Assembly (NCBI RefSeq): GCF_900452385.1
Contig: NZ_UGOA01000001.1
Location: 877,501-941,500, forward strand
DNA length: 64,000 nt
Direction of reading: 5' to 3'
Source of the DNA: Legionella donaldsonii
Lineage (GTDB): Bacteria > Pseudomonadota > Gammaproteobacteria > Legionellales > Legionellaceae
Part shown: piece after piece, positions 29,501 to 38,870 of the stretch
How the letters are laid out: each line of letters begins with the position of its first letter
Position numbering within the stretch: the stretch's first letter is position 1
Position numbers and translations under genes: made by a program
Notes under the pieces: generated by a model
What the model saw: the letters and a program-made list of their open reading frames with translations, nothing else
Told to the model about the DNA's origin: nothing
Database searches by the model: none

Positions 29501-29780
29501 AGCCTTGGTTTTGCAAGCGGCCGGGATTGATTGTCGACGAGTTTTTAAAGTGGCAGAAGGCAGACCGCATGTTGTCGATTTTATAAAAAATAATGAAATT
29601 GATTTTATTGTAAATACCACAGAAGGTAAGCAAGCAACAGCAGATTCCTTTGCCATTAGACGCAATGCGTTGCAGCATAAGGTCAGCTATACTACAACGC
29701 TCTCAGGTGCCGAAGCAGCATGTTTGGCAATGAAATACGAGGACCGTGAAACGGTTACCCGATTACAAGATTTACATTAA
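26577..29780 (+). CDS. carB: Carbamoyl-phosphate synthase large subunit
   Basis: The 1067-residue enzyme has two homologous halves, each with pre-ATP-grasp ([38 protein letters not shown]) and ATP-grasp domains, plus a C-terminal MGS-like allosteric domain from about residue 935. It makes carbamoyl phosphate for arginine and pyrimidines together with the glutaminase CarA. carA is not in front of it: the preceding 239 bp contain no gene and the gene before is elyC-like. greA follows after 12 bases, the standard order. Confidence 0.97.
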   Translation: MPKRTDIQSVLILGAGPIVIGQACEFDYSGTQAVRALKEEGYRVILVNSNPATIMTDPELADATYIEPVQWQEVARIIDKERPDALLPTMGGQTALNCALDLVREGVLEKYSVEMIGATRDAIDRAEDRDKFRQLMKKIGLEMPRSAIAHSLEEAFQVQAQLGFPTIIRPSFTMGGSGGGIAYNREEFEEICSRGLELSPTHELLLDESVLGWKEYEMEVVRDKKDNCIIVCTIENLDPMGVHTGDSITVAPAQTLTDKEFQRMRDAAIKVLRAVGVDTGGSNVQFAVNPEDGRMLVVEMNPRVSRSSALASKATGFPIAKIAAKLAVGYTLDELANEITGGKTPASFEPSIDYVVTKIPRFNFDKFPQTPATLTTQMKSVGEVMAIGSNFQESLQKAIRGLEIGRCGLEPLFTKGDMARLRGHLREPTPDRLWYIADAFRQDLSLEEIYQESKVDPWFLAQIQELVLLERLLHEKSIQDLDKITLRHLKRHGFSDAYLARLLYCSEEQVRAHRLKLGVVPVYKRIDSCAGEFPSDTAYLYSCYETVCEARPETGKKKIMILGGGPNRIGQGIEFDYCCVHAAMALREAGYQTIMVNCNPETVSTDFDTSDRLYFEPVTLEDVLSIVAVEKPAGVIVHYGGQTPLKLARELEANGVPIIGTSPDAIDQAEDRERFQKLVTELNLHQPANGTVRSEEEAIELAKRIGYPLVVRPSYVLGGRAMEVVYQEDDLRYYLEHAVAVSNDSPVLLDKFLNDAIEVDIDAVCDGEEVMIGAIMEHIEQAGVHSGDSACTLPPFSLSVVVQQDLIEQIRQMALKLGVVGLINAQFAIQADDIYVLEVNPRASRTVPFVSKATGLPLAKIAARCKVGQSLKQQGLSQHYPMPAFYSIKLPVFPFIKFSGVDSILGPEMKSTGEVMGIARRFGQAYAKAQLGAGCNIVKRRRAFVSVRDADKARVGEIVKRLIQLGFEIIATRGTALVLQAAGIDCRRVFKVAEGRPHVVDFIKNNEIDFIVNTTEGKQATADSFAIRRNALQHKVSYTTTLSGAEAACLAMKYEDRETVTRLQDLH

Positions 29781-29792
29781 AGGTGGTGGTCT

Positions 29793-30269
29793 ATGTCAAA
29801 ACATCCTATGACAGTGCAAGGAGCAGAAGCGCTTAAAAATGAATTACAGCGTCTTAAATCAATTGAGAGACCGCGTATTATTGAAGCGATAGCAACTGCC
29901 CGCGAACATGGTGATTTGAAAGAAAATGCTGAATACCATGCTGCGCGTGAACAGCAAAGTTTTAACGAGGGACGGATTCAAGAGTTGGAGGCCAAACTTT
30001 CGAATGCTCAAATCGTTGATCTCAGTAAAGTAACGAATAATGGCAAGGTGGTATTTGGCGCAGTGGTTACCGTATGTCATTTACAAACTGATGCAGAACT
30101 CTCTTATCAAATTGTTGGTGAAGATGAAGCGGATATTAAAGTAAATAAAATTTCTTACAGTTCGCCAATTGGGCGCGCCTTAATTGGTAAACAAGTGGAT
30201 GATACGGTAACAGTAGAAACACCCGGTGGCTTGGTTGAATACGAAATCATCGCTGTAGATTACCATTAG
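29793..30269 (+). CDS. greA: Transcription elongation factor GreA
   Basis: The 158-residue protein has the N-terminal antiparallel coiled coil with the tip residues [23 protein letters not shown] and a C-terminal FKBP-like domain ([12 protein letters not shown] ... [14 protein letters not shown]). It rescues backtracked RNA polymerase by stimulating transcript cleavage. AAGGTGG precedes the ATG, and it is co-transcribed with carB. Confidence 0.96.
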   Translation: MSKHPMTVQGAEALKNELQRLKSIERPRIIEAIATAREHGDLKENAEYHAAREQQSFNEGRIQELEAKLSNAQIVDLSKVTNNGKVVFGAVVTVCHLQTDAELSYQIVGEDEADIKVNKISYSSPIGRALIGKQVDDTVTVETPGGLVEYEIIAVDYH

Positions 30270-30287
30270 AATCGGTGGCCCGGGTGA

Positions 30288-30376
30288 AGGTATATCCGAA
30301 GCCCGGGATTCAAAATTAAGAGAGCAAGTGCTTTAAAATCCCGGGTTACAGTGTGCAGTCCAGGCTATAGGACTGC
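30288..30376. repeat. CCCGGG-rich palindromic spacer after greA
   Basis: CCCGGG occurs three times. CCCGGGATT (30302-30310) pairs with AATCCCGGG (30337-30345) around a 26-base loop. A second hairpin GCAGTCC/GGACTGC occupies 30355-30376. It lies between the convergent greA and phosphatase genes and may act as a two-way terminator; similar GC-rich palindromes are common intergenic repeats in gammaproteobacteria. Confidence 0.55.
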
Positions 30377-30391
30377 GTTCTTCGCAGAATC

Positions 30392-31072
30392 TTACGGTAA
30401 GTGATAAAAAGGGTTAGGCAGCTTGAATCCTTTTTGCATAAAACCGCCTTTCAGATCACTGTCTTGATCGCCAATCGATGCAATAACTGTATAACCTTGA
30501 TTGACAATTGATTTTCGCGCCTGGGTTTTGAAAGGGGTAATCGAAGGTTGACGATAGGTATCAGGTCGTAAATAAAGGCCCGCCCAATGGTTAAAACCTG
30601 CACGTAATAAATTGGCTCTGGTTGCCTTTAATTCAGAAAGAGGGCGTCCAGTGACAAAAAAGACTTTCACACCATGTTTCAGGGCATCCTGGTAAAGAGC
30701 TAACATGGGTGCTATTGCTGGTGCATCGGCAGCTAAAATTTCTTTATGTAATTGGTCACGATTGGCAACAAAATCCCGTTTAACCATTTTATCGTAGTTA
30801 CTTAAACTCGTCTCATCGATATCAAGTACGACAGCCAATTTTTTGGGATTTCTACTCTGGCTGTTTGCTAGAGCTTCTTTGACAATATAACCGCGTGCTT
30901 GGGCGATAACTTGTGCCAATTCTTTTTCATAAAGACCAGAATCATGATAAACCTGAATCTCTTTTTTAACTAAGCTAAGATTTGCAGGTTCAGCAAAACC
31001 AGGAGAGAAAAACAAAGCAGTACAACTGATTACTGCCAGAGTTTTCATGATAACTTTAAAAGATCCTTTCAT
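30392..31072 (-). CDS. Secreted HAD superfamily (subfamily IIIB) acid phosphatase
   Basis: The 226-residue protein has a signal peptide (core VIMKTLAVISCTALFFSPGFA). The HAD motifs are VVLDIDETSLSN (nucleophile and acid aspartates), FFVTGRP (motif II), and a late SIGDQDSDLKG (motif IV). It is the class B / plant vegetative storage protein type, likely a periplasmic or outer-membrane nonspecific phosphatase. ATG at 31072 is kept; an internal ATG at 31048 would give a shorter, more typical signal peptide. It is convergent with greA. Confidence 0.88.
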   Translation of the reverse strand: MKGSFKVIMKTLAVISCTALFFSPGFAEPANLSLVKKEIQVYHDSGLYEKELAQVIAQARGYIVKEALANSQSRNPKKLAVVLDIDETSLSNYDKMVKRDFVANRDQLHKEILAADAPAIAPMLALYQDALKHGVKVFFVTGRPLSELKATRANLLRAGFNHWAGLYLRPDTYRQPSITPFKTQARKSIVNQGYTVIASIGDQDSDLKGGFMQKGFKLPNPFYHLP

Positions 31073-31294
31073 CGGTCATTCCACTGAGAGTAAGTGCCGG
31101 CATTATAACGCCTAAAGAATGGATGTCAATTGCTCAGCTTGGCTATTTGTATTTCACTTGGTCGGTGTGATAAAATAAAGAACAACTCTATCTAATTGAT
31201 CTTGAAGAAATTACTAACTCACGGAGTCAATTCTATTTTGATTGCCTCTGACTTCTAAAATGGAGTATCATTCGTCTTTTGCTTTAAATAGAAC

Positions 31295-31358
31295 TGAATT
31301 AGTACTATATTAAAGAATATAATTCCTGTAAAATTAAGACTTATTTGGTACTAGATTA
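31295..31358 (+). promoter_or_regulatory. suf operon promoter with two repeated operator-like sites
   Basis: A perfect TATAAT (31318-31323) lies 17 bases after a weak -35 TGAATT (31295-31300). Two 14-mers match at 12 positions: TTAGTACTATATTA (31299-31312, between -35 and -10) and TTGGTACTAGATTA (31345-31358, in the leader). Their placement suits repression by the Rrf2 regulator encoded immediately downstream. Binding is inferred. Confidence 0.5.
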
Positions 31359-31375
31359 TTTGGTGTGGGGGTGGT

Positions 31376-31846
31376 ATGCTGCGCATCAGCAAATTGGCCG
31401 ATTATGGAACAGTTGTGATGGTGTATCTCGCGAAGCGGGCACAAACGCTTTGTAATGCACGTGATATCGCGTTACACACTCATTTGACTGTACCAACAGT
31501 CAGCAAATTATTAAAACGCCTAACTGCAGCAGGATTACTGACTTCAGTACGTGGTGTGAGTGGAGGATACCGTTTGCAGCGGGCTGCAAGTGAGATATCA
31601 GTCGCCGCGATTATTTATGCTTTGGAAGAGCAGCGCGGGTTGACTGAGTGCAGTTTGCAACCGAATGAATGTTCCTTGCAGGGAGTCTGTCACATTCAAG
31701 GCAATTGGCGGTTAATAAGCCAAGCTATCGAAACAGCACTGGATAGTGTGAGTTTGGAGGCATTGGCAAAACCATCTCTCCAAGCGGTTGATATTAACCG
31801 CATCAGGCAGTTGGCAAGTGGAGTGAGTAATGGCGAAAAGCAGTGA
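31376..31846 (+). CDS. Rrf2-family SUF operon transcriptional regulator
   Basis: The 156-residue protein has an N-terminal winged helix ([19 protein letters not shown] ... [30 protein letters not shown]). A three-cysteine Fe-S ligand cluster follows ([16 protein letters not shown], about residues 91-106). This is the SUF-specific IscR-like regulator that senses cluster supply and represses suf. It overlaps sufB by 17 bases, heads the operon, and probably acts on the repeated sites in its own promoter region. Confidence 0.92.
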   Translation: MLRISKLADYGTVVMVYLAKRAQTLCNARDIALHTHLTVPTVSKLLKRLTAAGLLTSVRGVSGGYRLQRAASEISVAAIIYALEEQRGLTECSLQPNECSLQGVCHIQGNWRLISQAIETALDSVSLEALAKPSLQAVDINRIRQLASGVSNGEKQ

Positions 31847-33278
31847 ACAAATTAATTCCCTCCTCGAGCGGGAATATCAACATGGTTTCGTTACAGACAT
31901 TGAGGTTGAAACCTTCGAGCCAGGTTTGGACGAAGAGGTGATTCGTCGTCTGTCGGCAATTAAAGGTGAGCCAGAGTTCTTATTGCAATGGCGTTTGGCT
32001 GCATTCAGGCATTGGCAAACTATGCCGCATCCTGAATGGTCCAGTGTGCATTACTCGCCAATCGATTATCAGGCTATTTCTTATTATTCGGCCCCCAAAA
32101 GTAAAAAAGATGCACCTAAAAGTCTTGATGAAGTTGATCCGGAGTTATTGAGGACTTATGAGAAATTAGGTATTCCTTTAAAAGAACAGGAAATGCTTGC
32201 CGGTGTAGCCGTTGATGCAGTTTTTGATAGTGTCTCTGTGGCGACAACCTTTAAGGCGAAGTTGGCTGAGGTTGGTGTTATTTTCTGTCCTTTTTCAGAG
32301 GCTGTGCATAAATACCCTGATTTGCTACGCCAATACCTGGGCTCTGTTGTGCCTTATCGTGATAATTTTTATGCAGCACTTAATTCAGCTGTATTTAGTG
32401 ATGGCTCTTTTATTTATATTCCCAAGGGCGTACGTTGTCCTATGGAATTATCTACTTATTTTCGTATTAATGCCGCTTCAACGGGTCAGTTTGAACGTAC
32501 TCTAATTATTGCAGATAGTGATAGCTATGTATCTTACCTGGAAGGTTGTACCGCACCGATGCGTGATGAGAATCAATTGCATGCGGCAGTGGTTGAATTA
32601 GTAGCACTGGAAGGCGCGCAGATTAAATATTCAACCGTACAAAATTGGTATCCGGGTGATAAAGAAGGGAAAGGTGGTATTTATAATTTTGTTACAAAGC
32701 GCGGTGCTTGTCGCGGTAAACGCTCGAAAATTTCGTGGACACAAATTGAAACGGGTTCGGCAATTACCTGGAAATACCCTAGTGTCATTTTGCAAGGTGA
32801 TGATTCAGTCGGTGAGTTTTATTCTGTAGCACTTACTAATAATTTTCAGCAGGCTGATACTGGAACGAAGATGATCCATTTGGGTAAAAACACACGTTCT
32901 ACCATTATCTCCAAAGGAATCAGCGCTGGTCGATCACACAATGCTTACCGTGGCCTGGTGCGTATCGCTCCTACGGCCACCAATGCGCGTAATTATACGC
33001 AATGTGATTCCATGTTAATGGGTTCTGAATGTTCAGCCCATACTTTTCCTTATATTGAGGTTAAAAACCCTACGGCACAATTAGAGCATGAAGCAACCAC
33101 GTCTAAAATCAGTGAAGAACAGTTGTTTTATTGTCAACAGCGCGGCATCGATACAGAAGACGCCGTCTCCATGATCGTCAATGGGTTCTGCAAACAAGTC
33201 TTGAAAGAGTTACCTATGGAGTTTGCTGTAGAGGCTACTAAGTTATTAGGCATTAGTTTGGAAGGGGCAGTCGGTTAA
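31830..33278 (+). CDS. sufB: Fe-S cluster assembly scaffold SufB
   Basis: The 482-residue protein matches Suf[36 protein letters not shown] and the C-terminal core [20 protein letters not shown]. SufB is the scaffold of the SufBC2D complex on which clusters are built. It lies between the Rrf2 regulator and sufC, overlapping the former. Full length. Confidence 0.97.
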   Translation: MAKSSEQINSLLEREYQHGFVTDIEVETFEPGLDEEVIRRLSAIKGEPEFLLQWRLAAFRHWQTMPHPEWSSVHYSPIDYQAISYYSAPKSKKDAPKSLDEVDPELLRTYEKLGIPLKEQEMLAGVAVDAVFDSVSVATTFKAKLAEVGVIFCPFSEAVHKYPDLLRQYLGSVVPYRDNFYAALNSAVFSDGSFIYIPKGVRCPMELSTYFRINAASTGQFERTLIIADSDSYVSYLEGCTAPMRDENQLHAAVVELVALEGAQIKYSTVQNWYPGDKEGKGGIYNFVTKRGACRGKRSKISWTQIETGSAITWKYPSVILQGDDSVGEFYSVALTNNFQQADTGTKMIHLGKNTRSTIISKGISAGRSHNAYRGLVRIAPTATNARNYTQCDSMLMGSECSAHTFPYIEVKNPTAQLEHEATTSKISEEQLFYCQQRGIDTEDAVSMIVNGFCKQVLKELPMEFAVEATKLLGISLEGAVG

Positions 33279-33279
33279 T

Positions 33280-34032
33280 ATGTTAGCAATCAATCAATTA
33301 AATGTCGCAATTAATGCGCAACCTATTCTAAAAGGCATTGATCTCACCGTAAAACCAGGTGAAGTTCATGCCATTATGGGACCCAATGGTTCTGGTAAAA
33401 GTACCTTATCAAAAGTTTTGGCCGGACACCCGGCCTATGAGATAACCGATGGTTCCATCACTTATTTAGGAAAGGATTTATTGCCCTTGGCACCTGAAGA
33501 ACGTGCTCAAGCGGGAATTTTTATGTCTTTCCAATACCCGGTTGAAATTCCTGGTGTAACCAATATTAATTTCCTTAAAGCCGCGGTGAATGCGGTACGT
33601 AAAGGGCAGGGTAAAAACACGCTGGATGCCATTGAGTTTTTAAGTTTTATTCGCGAAAAATGTCAGTTATTAGATATGGATGAGAGTTTTTTATACCGAA
33701 GCATCAATGAAGGATTTTCTGGTGGTGAGAAAAAGCGCAATGAAATTTTACAGATGCTGGCTCTTGAACCGAAACTTGCCATTCTTGATGAAACAGATTC
33801 AGGCCTGGATATTGATGCATTGCGGATTATTTCGCAGGGAGTCAATGCCATGCGTTCGCCGGAACGCGCCATCATTCTGGTAACCCACTATCAGCGATTG
33901 TTAGATTATATTGAACCTGATTTTATTCATGTGTTAGCCAATGGTCGTATCATTAAGTCTGGTGACAAGTCATTAGCATTAGAGTTGGAGAAAAAAGGAT
34001 ACAGTTGGCTTGAGGAGATTGAGCAGGCATGA
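33280..34032 (+). CDS. sufC: Fe-S cluster assembly ATPase SufC
   Basis: The 250-residue ABC ATPase has Walker [10 protein letters not shown] (about residues 35-43), a [12 protein letters not shown] signature and Walker [13 protein letters not shown], the SufC-specific form. It powers conformational change in SufBC2D. It starts one base after the sufB stop and overlaps sufD by 4 bases. Confidence 0.97.
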   Translation: MLAINQLNVAINAQPILKGIDLTVKPGEVHAIMGPNGSGKSTLSKVLAGHPAYEITDGSITYLGKDLLPLAPEERAQAGIFMSFQYPVEIPGVTNINFLKAAVNAVRKGQGKNTLDAIEFLSFIREKCQLLDMDESFLYRSINEGFSGGEKKRNEILQMLALEPKLAILDETDSGLDIDALRIISQGVNAMRSPERAIILVTHYQRLLDYIEPDFIHVLANGRIIKSGDKSLALELEKKGYSWLEEIEQA

Positions 34033-35300
34033 GTGAACTCCTTGATTTTTATAAGCAGCAAGCGAAGACAGGGATATCAACCATACCCTGGCTAGCCGAA
34101 TTACAGGCAAAAGGCTTGCGTGAATTGACTCGCTACGGTTTTCCAACACGACAGGATGAGGATTGGAAATACACGCTGGTAGACTCATTTTTGCAGCAAC
34201 GCTTTGCAAAACAGCAGGGTCTTTTGACGCCTGAATCGACGCCTCCTCGTTCTGATTTACCAGCAAGCATGCAATTAATTATCCAGAATGGTCAAGTATT
34301 TGGTACTGATCTACTTGCCAAACAATTGCCGGCAGGGGTTCTAGTACAATCGCTTGCCCAGGCTCTTGAGCAACAGACTGATAAGATTAAGCCCTATTTG
34401 GGGCAATTGTTACGTCACGAAAATGGGTTTCATGCGTTAAATACAGCGATGTTGGCCACCGGTGTTGTTATTTATTTGCCAGCAGGTGTTTGTGTTGAAG
34501 AACCGATTGTTTTATCGCATTGGCAAGATCAAGCCAATCAGGCTGTTTATGGCCGCCATCTCATTATTGCTGAGGAAGGGAGTCAGGCTACGATCATTGA
34601 AGAATATCGAGGTGAAGAAGCGTGTAGTTATTTTACCAACACGATTACTGAGGTATTTGCTGCCGCGCATGCCAAAGTGCTTCATTATAAAATTCAGCGT
34701 GAGAGTAAGTTGGCTTATCACATTGGCTATCTTGCAGCGAAGTTGGCAAAAAATAGTCAATTTGATAGTCATTCTTTGAGTTTGGGTGGCAAACTGGTCC
34801 GTAGTGATATGAGCCTGGATTTGCAGGAAGAAAATGCGCGTTGTTTACTTAATGGTATTTATGCTCCTGCCGAAGGCCAGCATATTGATCATCACACGAC
34901 CATCCATCATAGAGTACCCAATTGCCAGAGCGAACAGGATTATAAAGGGATTTTGAGCGGGCGTTCCCGTGCTGTGTTTAATGGCAAAGTAATCGTAGCC
35001 AGGGGAGCACAGCATACCCAAGCCAAACAGCAAAATAAGAATCTGCTGTTATCTGCACAGGCCGAAATTGATAGTAAACCGCAATTAGAAATTTTTGCTG
35101 ATGACGTGGTTTGTACACATGGAGCGACAGTAGGGCAATTGGATGAGGATGCTTTGTTCTATTTGGCAACTCGTGGAATAGATAGACGTGAAGCAAGTAG
35201 TTACTTAATCCATGCGTTTGCCGCTGATAATTTACGTCTTCTTCCGCATCGTACGCTTGCGGAATGGATGGGGACTTTGCTAAATCAGCAGTTGAGGTGA
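34029..35300 (+). CDS. sufD: Fe-S cluster assembly protein SufD
   Basis: The 423-residue SufB paralogue has an N-terminal RQDEDWKYT helix and a beta-helix core ending in [23 protein letters not shown]. It is needed with SufB for iron acquisition and cluster assembly. The coding region overlaps sufC by 4 bases, and sufS follows after 4 bases. Confidence 0.95.
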   Translation: MSELLDFYKQQAKTGISTIPWLAELQAKGLRELTRYGFPTRQDEDWKYTLVDSFLQQRFAKQQGLLTPESTPPRSDLPASMQLIIQNGQVFGTDLLAKQLPAGVLVQSLAQALEQQTDKIKPYLGQLLRHENGFHALNTAMLATGVVIYLPAGVCVEEPIVLSHWQDQANQAVYGRHLIIAEEGSQATIIEEYRGEEACSYFTNTITEVFAAAHAKVLHYKIQRESKLAYHIGYLAAKLAKNSQFDSHSLSLGGKLVRSDMSLDLQEENARCLLNGIYAPAEGQHIDHHTTIHHRVPNCQSEQDYKGILSGRSRAVFNGKVIVARGAQHTQAKQQNKNLLLSAQAEIDSKPQLEIFADDVVCTHGATVGQLDEDALFYLATRGIDRREASSYLIHAFAADNLRLLPHRTLAEWMGTLLNQQLR

Positions 35301-35304
35301 GAGT

Positions 35305-36549
35305 ATGAGTGCAGCAACAGCTTTAATTGAAGATCGGGATATAGAGGCTATTCGTGCTGATTTTCCGGTACTGAATCAAACAATAAATGACTATCCCTTA
35401 ACTTACTTGGATAATGCAGCAACGACGCAAAAACCCAAGTCAGTGATCGACGCGATTGCCCATTATTATTCTTATGATAATGCGAATGTACATCGCGGGG
35501 TGCATGCTTTAAGTGTACGCGCTACACAACAATATGAAGCGGTGCGTAACAAAGTGCAGCATTTTATTAATGCTCGCTCCGCTCGTGAATGTATTTTTGT
35601 GCGTGGGACGACGGAAGCGATTAATCTGGTCGCACAAAGTTTTGTTGCTCCACGAATCCTTCCTGGCGAAGAAATTTTGATCACTCATATGGAACATCAT
35701 TCCAATATTGTTCCCTGGCAAATGGTTTGTAAAAAAACCGGTGCCCGCTTACGAGTCGCCCCTATTTCCATTGAGGGCGAAATCCTGTTGGACGAATTTG
35801 AAAAAATGCTGAATGAAAACACGAAATTTGTTTCTATCAGCTATGCCTCAAATGCTTTGGGTACCATTAATCCCGTTGCAAAAATGATTGAGATGGCTCA
35901 TGCCCATGGTGCTTTGGTCTTGCTAGATGGTGCACAAGCCACAGCACATTTGCCTATTGATGTGCAGGCCCTGGATTGCGATTTTTATGCTTTTTCTGGT
36001 CATAAAATGTATGGGCCTACGGGCATTGGTGTGTTATGGGGGAAAGAACATCTCCTGGATGATATGGTGCCTTATCAAGGTGGCGGCGAGATGATTAACT
36101 ACGTTACTCTTGAAGCAACCGAATACGCTGCCCTGCCTCACAAGTTTGAAGCAGGTACTCCCAATATAGCGGGGGTAATTGGCTTAGGTGCTGCTATGGA
36201 TTATCTATGGTCTTTGGATATGGAGGCCGTTGCCGCTTACGAAGCCCACTTGCTTGATTATGCCACCTTGGCTGTGCAGTCGGTGAAGGGGTTTAATATT
36301 ATTGGTACAGCGAAACAAAAAGTACCGGTTATTTCTTTTGTCCATGGAAAAATTCATGCGCATGATATTGGCACAATATTAGATAGTGCTGGCATTGCTA
36401 TTCGTAGTGGCCATCACTGTGCGATGCCATTAATGAGTTTTTTTGATGTGGCTGCAACAAGCCGAATTTCCTTATCTTTCTATAATACGAAGGAAGAAAT
36501 TGATCGTTGTATTCGAGCCTTGCATAAGGTGAAAGAGGTATTTGCATGA
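35305..36549 (+). CDS. sufS: Cysteine desulfurase SufS
   Basis: The 414-residue PLP enzyme has the NAATTQKP start motif, the PLP lysine in FSGHKMYGPTGIG (about residues 233-245) and the persulfide cysteine in RSGHHCAMP near 373, which is the group II (SufS/CsdA) form. It releases sulfur from cysteine for cluster assembly. No sufE is present; SufU next door is the probable sulfur acceptor. It overlaps sufU by 4 bases. Confidence 0.96.
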   Translation: MSAATALIEDRDIEAIRADFPVLNQTINDYPLTYLDNAATTQKPKSVIDAIAHYYSYDNANVHRGVHALSVRATQQYEAVRNKVQHFINARSARECIFVRGTTEAINLVAQSFVAPRILPGEEILITHMEHHSNIVPWQMVCKKTGARLRVAPISIEGEILLDEFEKMLNENTKFVSISYASNALGTINPVAKMIEMAHAHGALVLLDGAQATAHLPIDVQALDCDFYAFSGHKMYGPTGIGVLWGKEHLLDDMVPYQGGGEMINYVTLEATEYAALPHKFEAGTPNIAGVIGLGAAMDYLWSLDMEAVAAYEAHLLDYATLAVQSVKGFNIIGTAKQKVPVISFVHGKIHAHDIGTILDSAGIAIRSGHHCAMPLMSFFDVAATSRISLSFYNTKEEIDRCIRALHKVKEVFA

Positions 36550-36995
36550 GTATGGAATTGCGGGAGCTTTATCAGGAAATTATTATTGATCATAATCGCA
36601 ATCCGCGTAATCACCATCCTATGCCTGATGCAACGACCCAAGCGAATGGGTTTAACCCTCTTTGTGGTGATAAATTGACTGTTTATCTGAAACTTGAGGC
36701 TGGGATTATCGTTGATGTAAGTTTTGTTGGTTGCGGTTGTGCAATTTCACAGGCCTCTGCCTCGCTAATGACAGAAGCCCTGGTTGGTAAAACAGTTGAA
36801 GAAGCGCATCAATTGTTTGAGCGTTTTCATACGATGGTAACCAAAGATGATGATAACCAATTACTCTCTTTAGACAAGCTTGCTGTGCTGGCTGGTGTAA
36901 GGGCTTATCCTGCACGGGTTAAATGTGCCACCCTGGCCTGGCATACTCTGGAAGCTGCACTCTCGAAGAGTTCAGAAACTGTTTCTACGGAGTAA
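36546..36995 (+). CDS. sufU: SUF system sulfur-transfer protein SufU (NifU/IscU-like)
   Basis: The 149-residue protein has the three conserved cysteines of the family (NPLCGDK, GCGCAIS, RVKCATLAW) and the SufU insert between the second and third. In SufU these bind zinc and take sulfur from SufS. The pairing of SufU with SufS, and no SufE, suggests the Bacillus-type sulfur relay in a proteobacterial suf operon. Confidence 0.92.
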   Translation: MSMELRELYQEIIIDHNRNPRNHHPMPDATTQANGFNPLCGDKLTVYLKLEAGIIVDVSFVGCGCAISQASASLMTEALVGKTVEEAHQLFERFHTMVTKDDDNQLLSLDKLAVLAGVRAYPARVKCATLAWHTLEAALSKSSETVSTE

Positions 36996-37000
36996 TTGTC

Positions 37001-37336
37001 ATGTTTGGATTTAAAAAAAAGCAGGATCATGACCTTTTAAAAGAACAGATCATCACAGCGCTTAGAAACGTCTTTGATCCGGAAATACCAGTTAATATTT
37101 ATGATTTGGGTTTGATTTATGATGTTGCTATTAATGAAGAACAGCATGTTCACATCCAGATGACTTTAACTACGCCTGGTTGTCCGGTAGCACAAACGTT
37201 TCCCGGTACTGTTGAACAAGCGGTTAATCAAGTTGAAGGAGTCAGTGATTGCACCGTTGAATTGGTTTGGGACCCGCCGTGGACGCAAGAACGAATGACC
37301 GAAGCAGCGCGTCTTGAATTAGGGATTTTTTATTAA
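37001..37336 (+). CDS. sufT: SufT (MIP18/DUF59) Fe-S maturation factor
   Basis: The 111-residue protein has the DUF59 core FDPEIPVNIYDLGLIYDV and the TTPGCPVAQ loop with its single conserved cysteine. SufT helps mature Fe-S proteins when demand is high. ATG at 37001 is chosen: ACGGAG lies about 8 bases upstream, while the longer frame would overlap sufU by 70 bases. The stop overlaps the epmA start (TAATG). Confidence 0.92.
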   Translation: MFGFKKKQDHDLLKEQIITALRNVFDPEIPVNIYDLGLIYDVAINEEQHVHIQMTLTTPGCPVAQTFPGTVEQAVNQVEGVSDCTVELVWDPPWTQERMTEAARLELGIFY

Positions 37337-38292
37337 TGGATAAGGAAGTACTCTGGAAGCCTTCTGCGTCTATAGAATTTTTGCAGCAGCGAGCAAGAAT
37401 CCTTAGCCAAATTCGTGAGTTTTTCAATCAACGCGGTTATTTGGAAGTCGAGACGCCAATTATGGCGCGTTTCGGTATCACTGATGTTTATTTAGCAAAT
37501 ATCAAAGCAATTTTTCGTGAACAAAGTTATTGCCTGCAAACGTCACCGGAATACCACATGAAGCGTTTATTGGCTGCGGGCAGTGGACCTATTTTTCAAT
37601 TAGCACGAGTTTTTCGTGACGATGAATTGGGTCGTTGGCATAACCCAGAATTTACCATGCTTGAATGGTATCAATTGGATATTGATCATCATGCTTTGAT
37701 GGATGAAATGGATGCTTTGTTACAATTGATCTTGAATTGCCAACCCATGTTGAGAAAAACCTATCAACAGGTTTTTCTTGAGCATTGTGATTTTGATCCT
37801 CATACAGCAACAATTCCCCAGTTACAAAAGATTGTCCACCGATTTGAACTGGATAACGTGCTCACAGCCAATGAACAAGATCCGGATCAATATTTGTTTT
37901 TATTAATGAGTCACGTGGTTGAACCTGCACTGGGCAAAGAACCTTTGCCTGTGGCTGTTTATAATTTCCCACCCTCACAAGCCGCTTTGGCGAAGATCAA
38001 TCAAGGGGTTGCTGAGCGCTTTGAAATTTACTTTAAAGGCGTTGAACTGGCGAATGGTTTCCATGAACTCACTGATGCCAAGGCTCAGGCATTACGTTTT
38101 AAACAGGATCTGGCTATTCGTGCACGGCAAGGTCTATCTCAGCCTCAACCCGATGAATATTTGTTGCAAGCATTGGAACATGGTTTACCACCCTGCAGTG
38201 GCGTTGCTCTGGGCATTGATAGACTTCTAGCTTTGGCCTGTAACCAATCAGCGATTGCAAACATCTTGGCTTTTGATTTTAGCCGGGCTTAA
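37336..38292 (+). CDS. epmA: EF-P--(R)-beta-lysine ligase EpmA
   Basis: The 318-residue protein is a class II aminoacyl-tRNA synthetase-like catalytic domain without an anticodon-binding domain. Motif 2 is VFRDDELGRWHNPEFTMLEWY and motif 3 is GVALGIDRLLAL. It is similar to LysRS but truncated, the signature of EpmA/PoxA/GenX. It attaches beta-lysine to elongation factor P. Translationally coupled to sufT, so expressed with the SUF operon; EpmB, which makes the beta-lysine, is itself an Fe-S radical SAM enzyme. Confidence 0.94.
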   Translation: MDKEVLWKPSASIEFLQQRARILSQIREFFNQRGYLEVETPIMARFGITDVYLANIKAIFREQSYCLQTSPEYHMKRLLAAGSGPIFQLARVFRDDELGRWHNPEFTMLEWYQLDIDHHALMDEMDALLQLILNCQPMLRKTYQQVFLEHCDFDPHTATIPQLQKIVHRFELDNVLTANEQDPDQYLFLLMSHVVEPALGKEPLPVAVYNFPPSQAALAKINQGVAERFEIYFKGVELANGFHELTDAKAQALRFKQDLAIRARQGLSQPQPDEYLLQALEHGLPPCSGVALGIDRLLALACNQSAIANILAFDFSRA

Positions 38293-38582
38293 GTTTAATT
38301 GAGCGTGCTCATTACCTCCGACTTCTCTACCTAAAAACCCTATAACCACTTCCTGGGATTGGCTTAAAACGCTCTTGAAAAACAAGAAAAAGAGAAAAAT
38401 AATTACGCCTTGGTTGCTCAGAGGGATTTTTTAGCCTTGCGAGGATCCGAATGATCCAGCAAATACTGCAACGATGACGAATTTTGGCTCTAGTCTTGTG
38501 ATTTCTGGCAATAAAATTAGCCTCGCTAGAACGCGCTGTGTCCGCATTTTTATTCCATAGCGCTTATTTTTATTATTCTGTT

Positions 38583-38603
38583 TAAGGCCACTTTGTGGCC
38601 TTA
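38583..38603. repeat. 9-bp stem hairpin
   Basis: TAAGGCCAC and GTGGCCTTA flank a TTT loop, a perfect 9-bp stem. The upstream side is T-rich (TTATTTTTATTATTCTG), so on the minus strand it is followed by an A-rich, not T-rich, tract. Terminator function is uncertain. Confidence 0.6.
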
Positions 38604-38698
38604 TCTATTGGATACAGCGTTGTAAATCTGGTTTGGTAATTAGCTGAACATCTGAGGTGACCTAGGGTTAAAGAAGGATTTGACCTCCTATACACAAT

Positions 38699-38723
38699 CT
38701 TATCCACAGAATTTGTGGATAAG
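38699..38723. promoter_or_regulatory. Two perfect DnaA boxes in inverted orientation
   Basis: TTATCCACA (38700-38708) and its reverse complement TGTGGATAA (38714-38722) are both exact matches to the DnaA box consensus TTATNCACA, separated by GAATT. The palindrome extends to CTTATCCACA/TGTGGATAAG and, with one bulge, to CACAAT on the left and TTGTG on the right. A one-mismatch box CTATACACA lies at 38688-38696. DnaA binding is inferred from sequence; a hairpin function is the alternative. Confidence 0.55.
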
Positions 38724-38788
38724 ACTTGTGAAGCCCTATACATACCTATTGATATTTTGGATTAGGGCTAAGATTAGCCTTGGTGAAG

Positions 38789-38812
38789 AGGGCTCTTTCT
38801 TTGAAGAGCCCT
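38789..38812. repeat. 9-bp stem hairpin
   Basis: AGGGCTCTT (38789-38797) and AAGAGCCCT (38804-38812) form a perfect stem around a 6-base loop. No T-run follows. It lies about 60 bases before the possible leader peptide of the GNAT gene. Confidence 0.6.
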
Positions 38813-38822
38813 GGGCTTGAAA

Positions 38823-38836
38823 ACATCTATAGATGT
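38823..38836. promoter_or_regulatory. 14-bp perfect palindrome, possible operator
   Basis: ACATCTATAGATGT is a perfect palindrome without loop, 19 bases before AGGAGGAGG. Its size and position suit an operator for a dimeric regulator of the leader peptide/GNAT unit. No known consensus was matched. Confidence 0.35.
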
Positions 38837-38870
38837 AAAAAAAAGTATCATTTTAGGAGGAGGAATTTTA

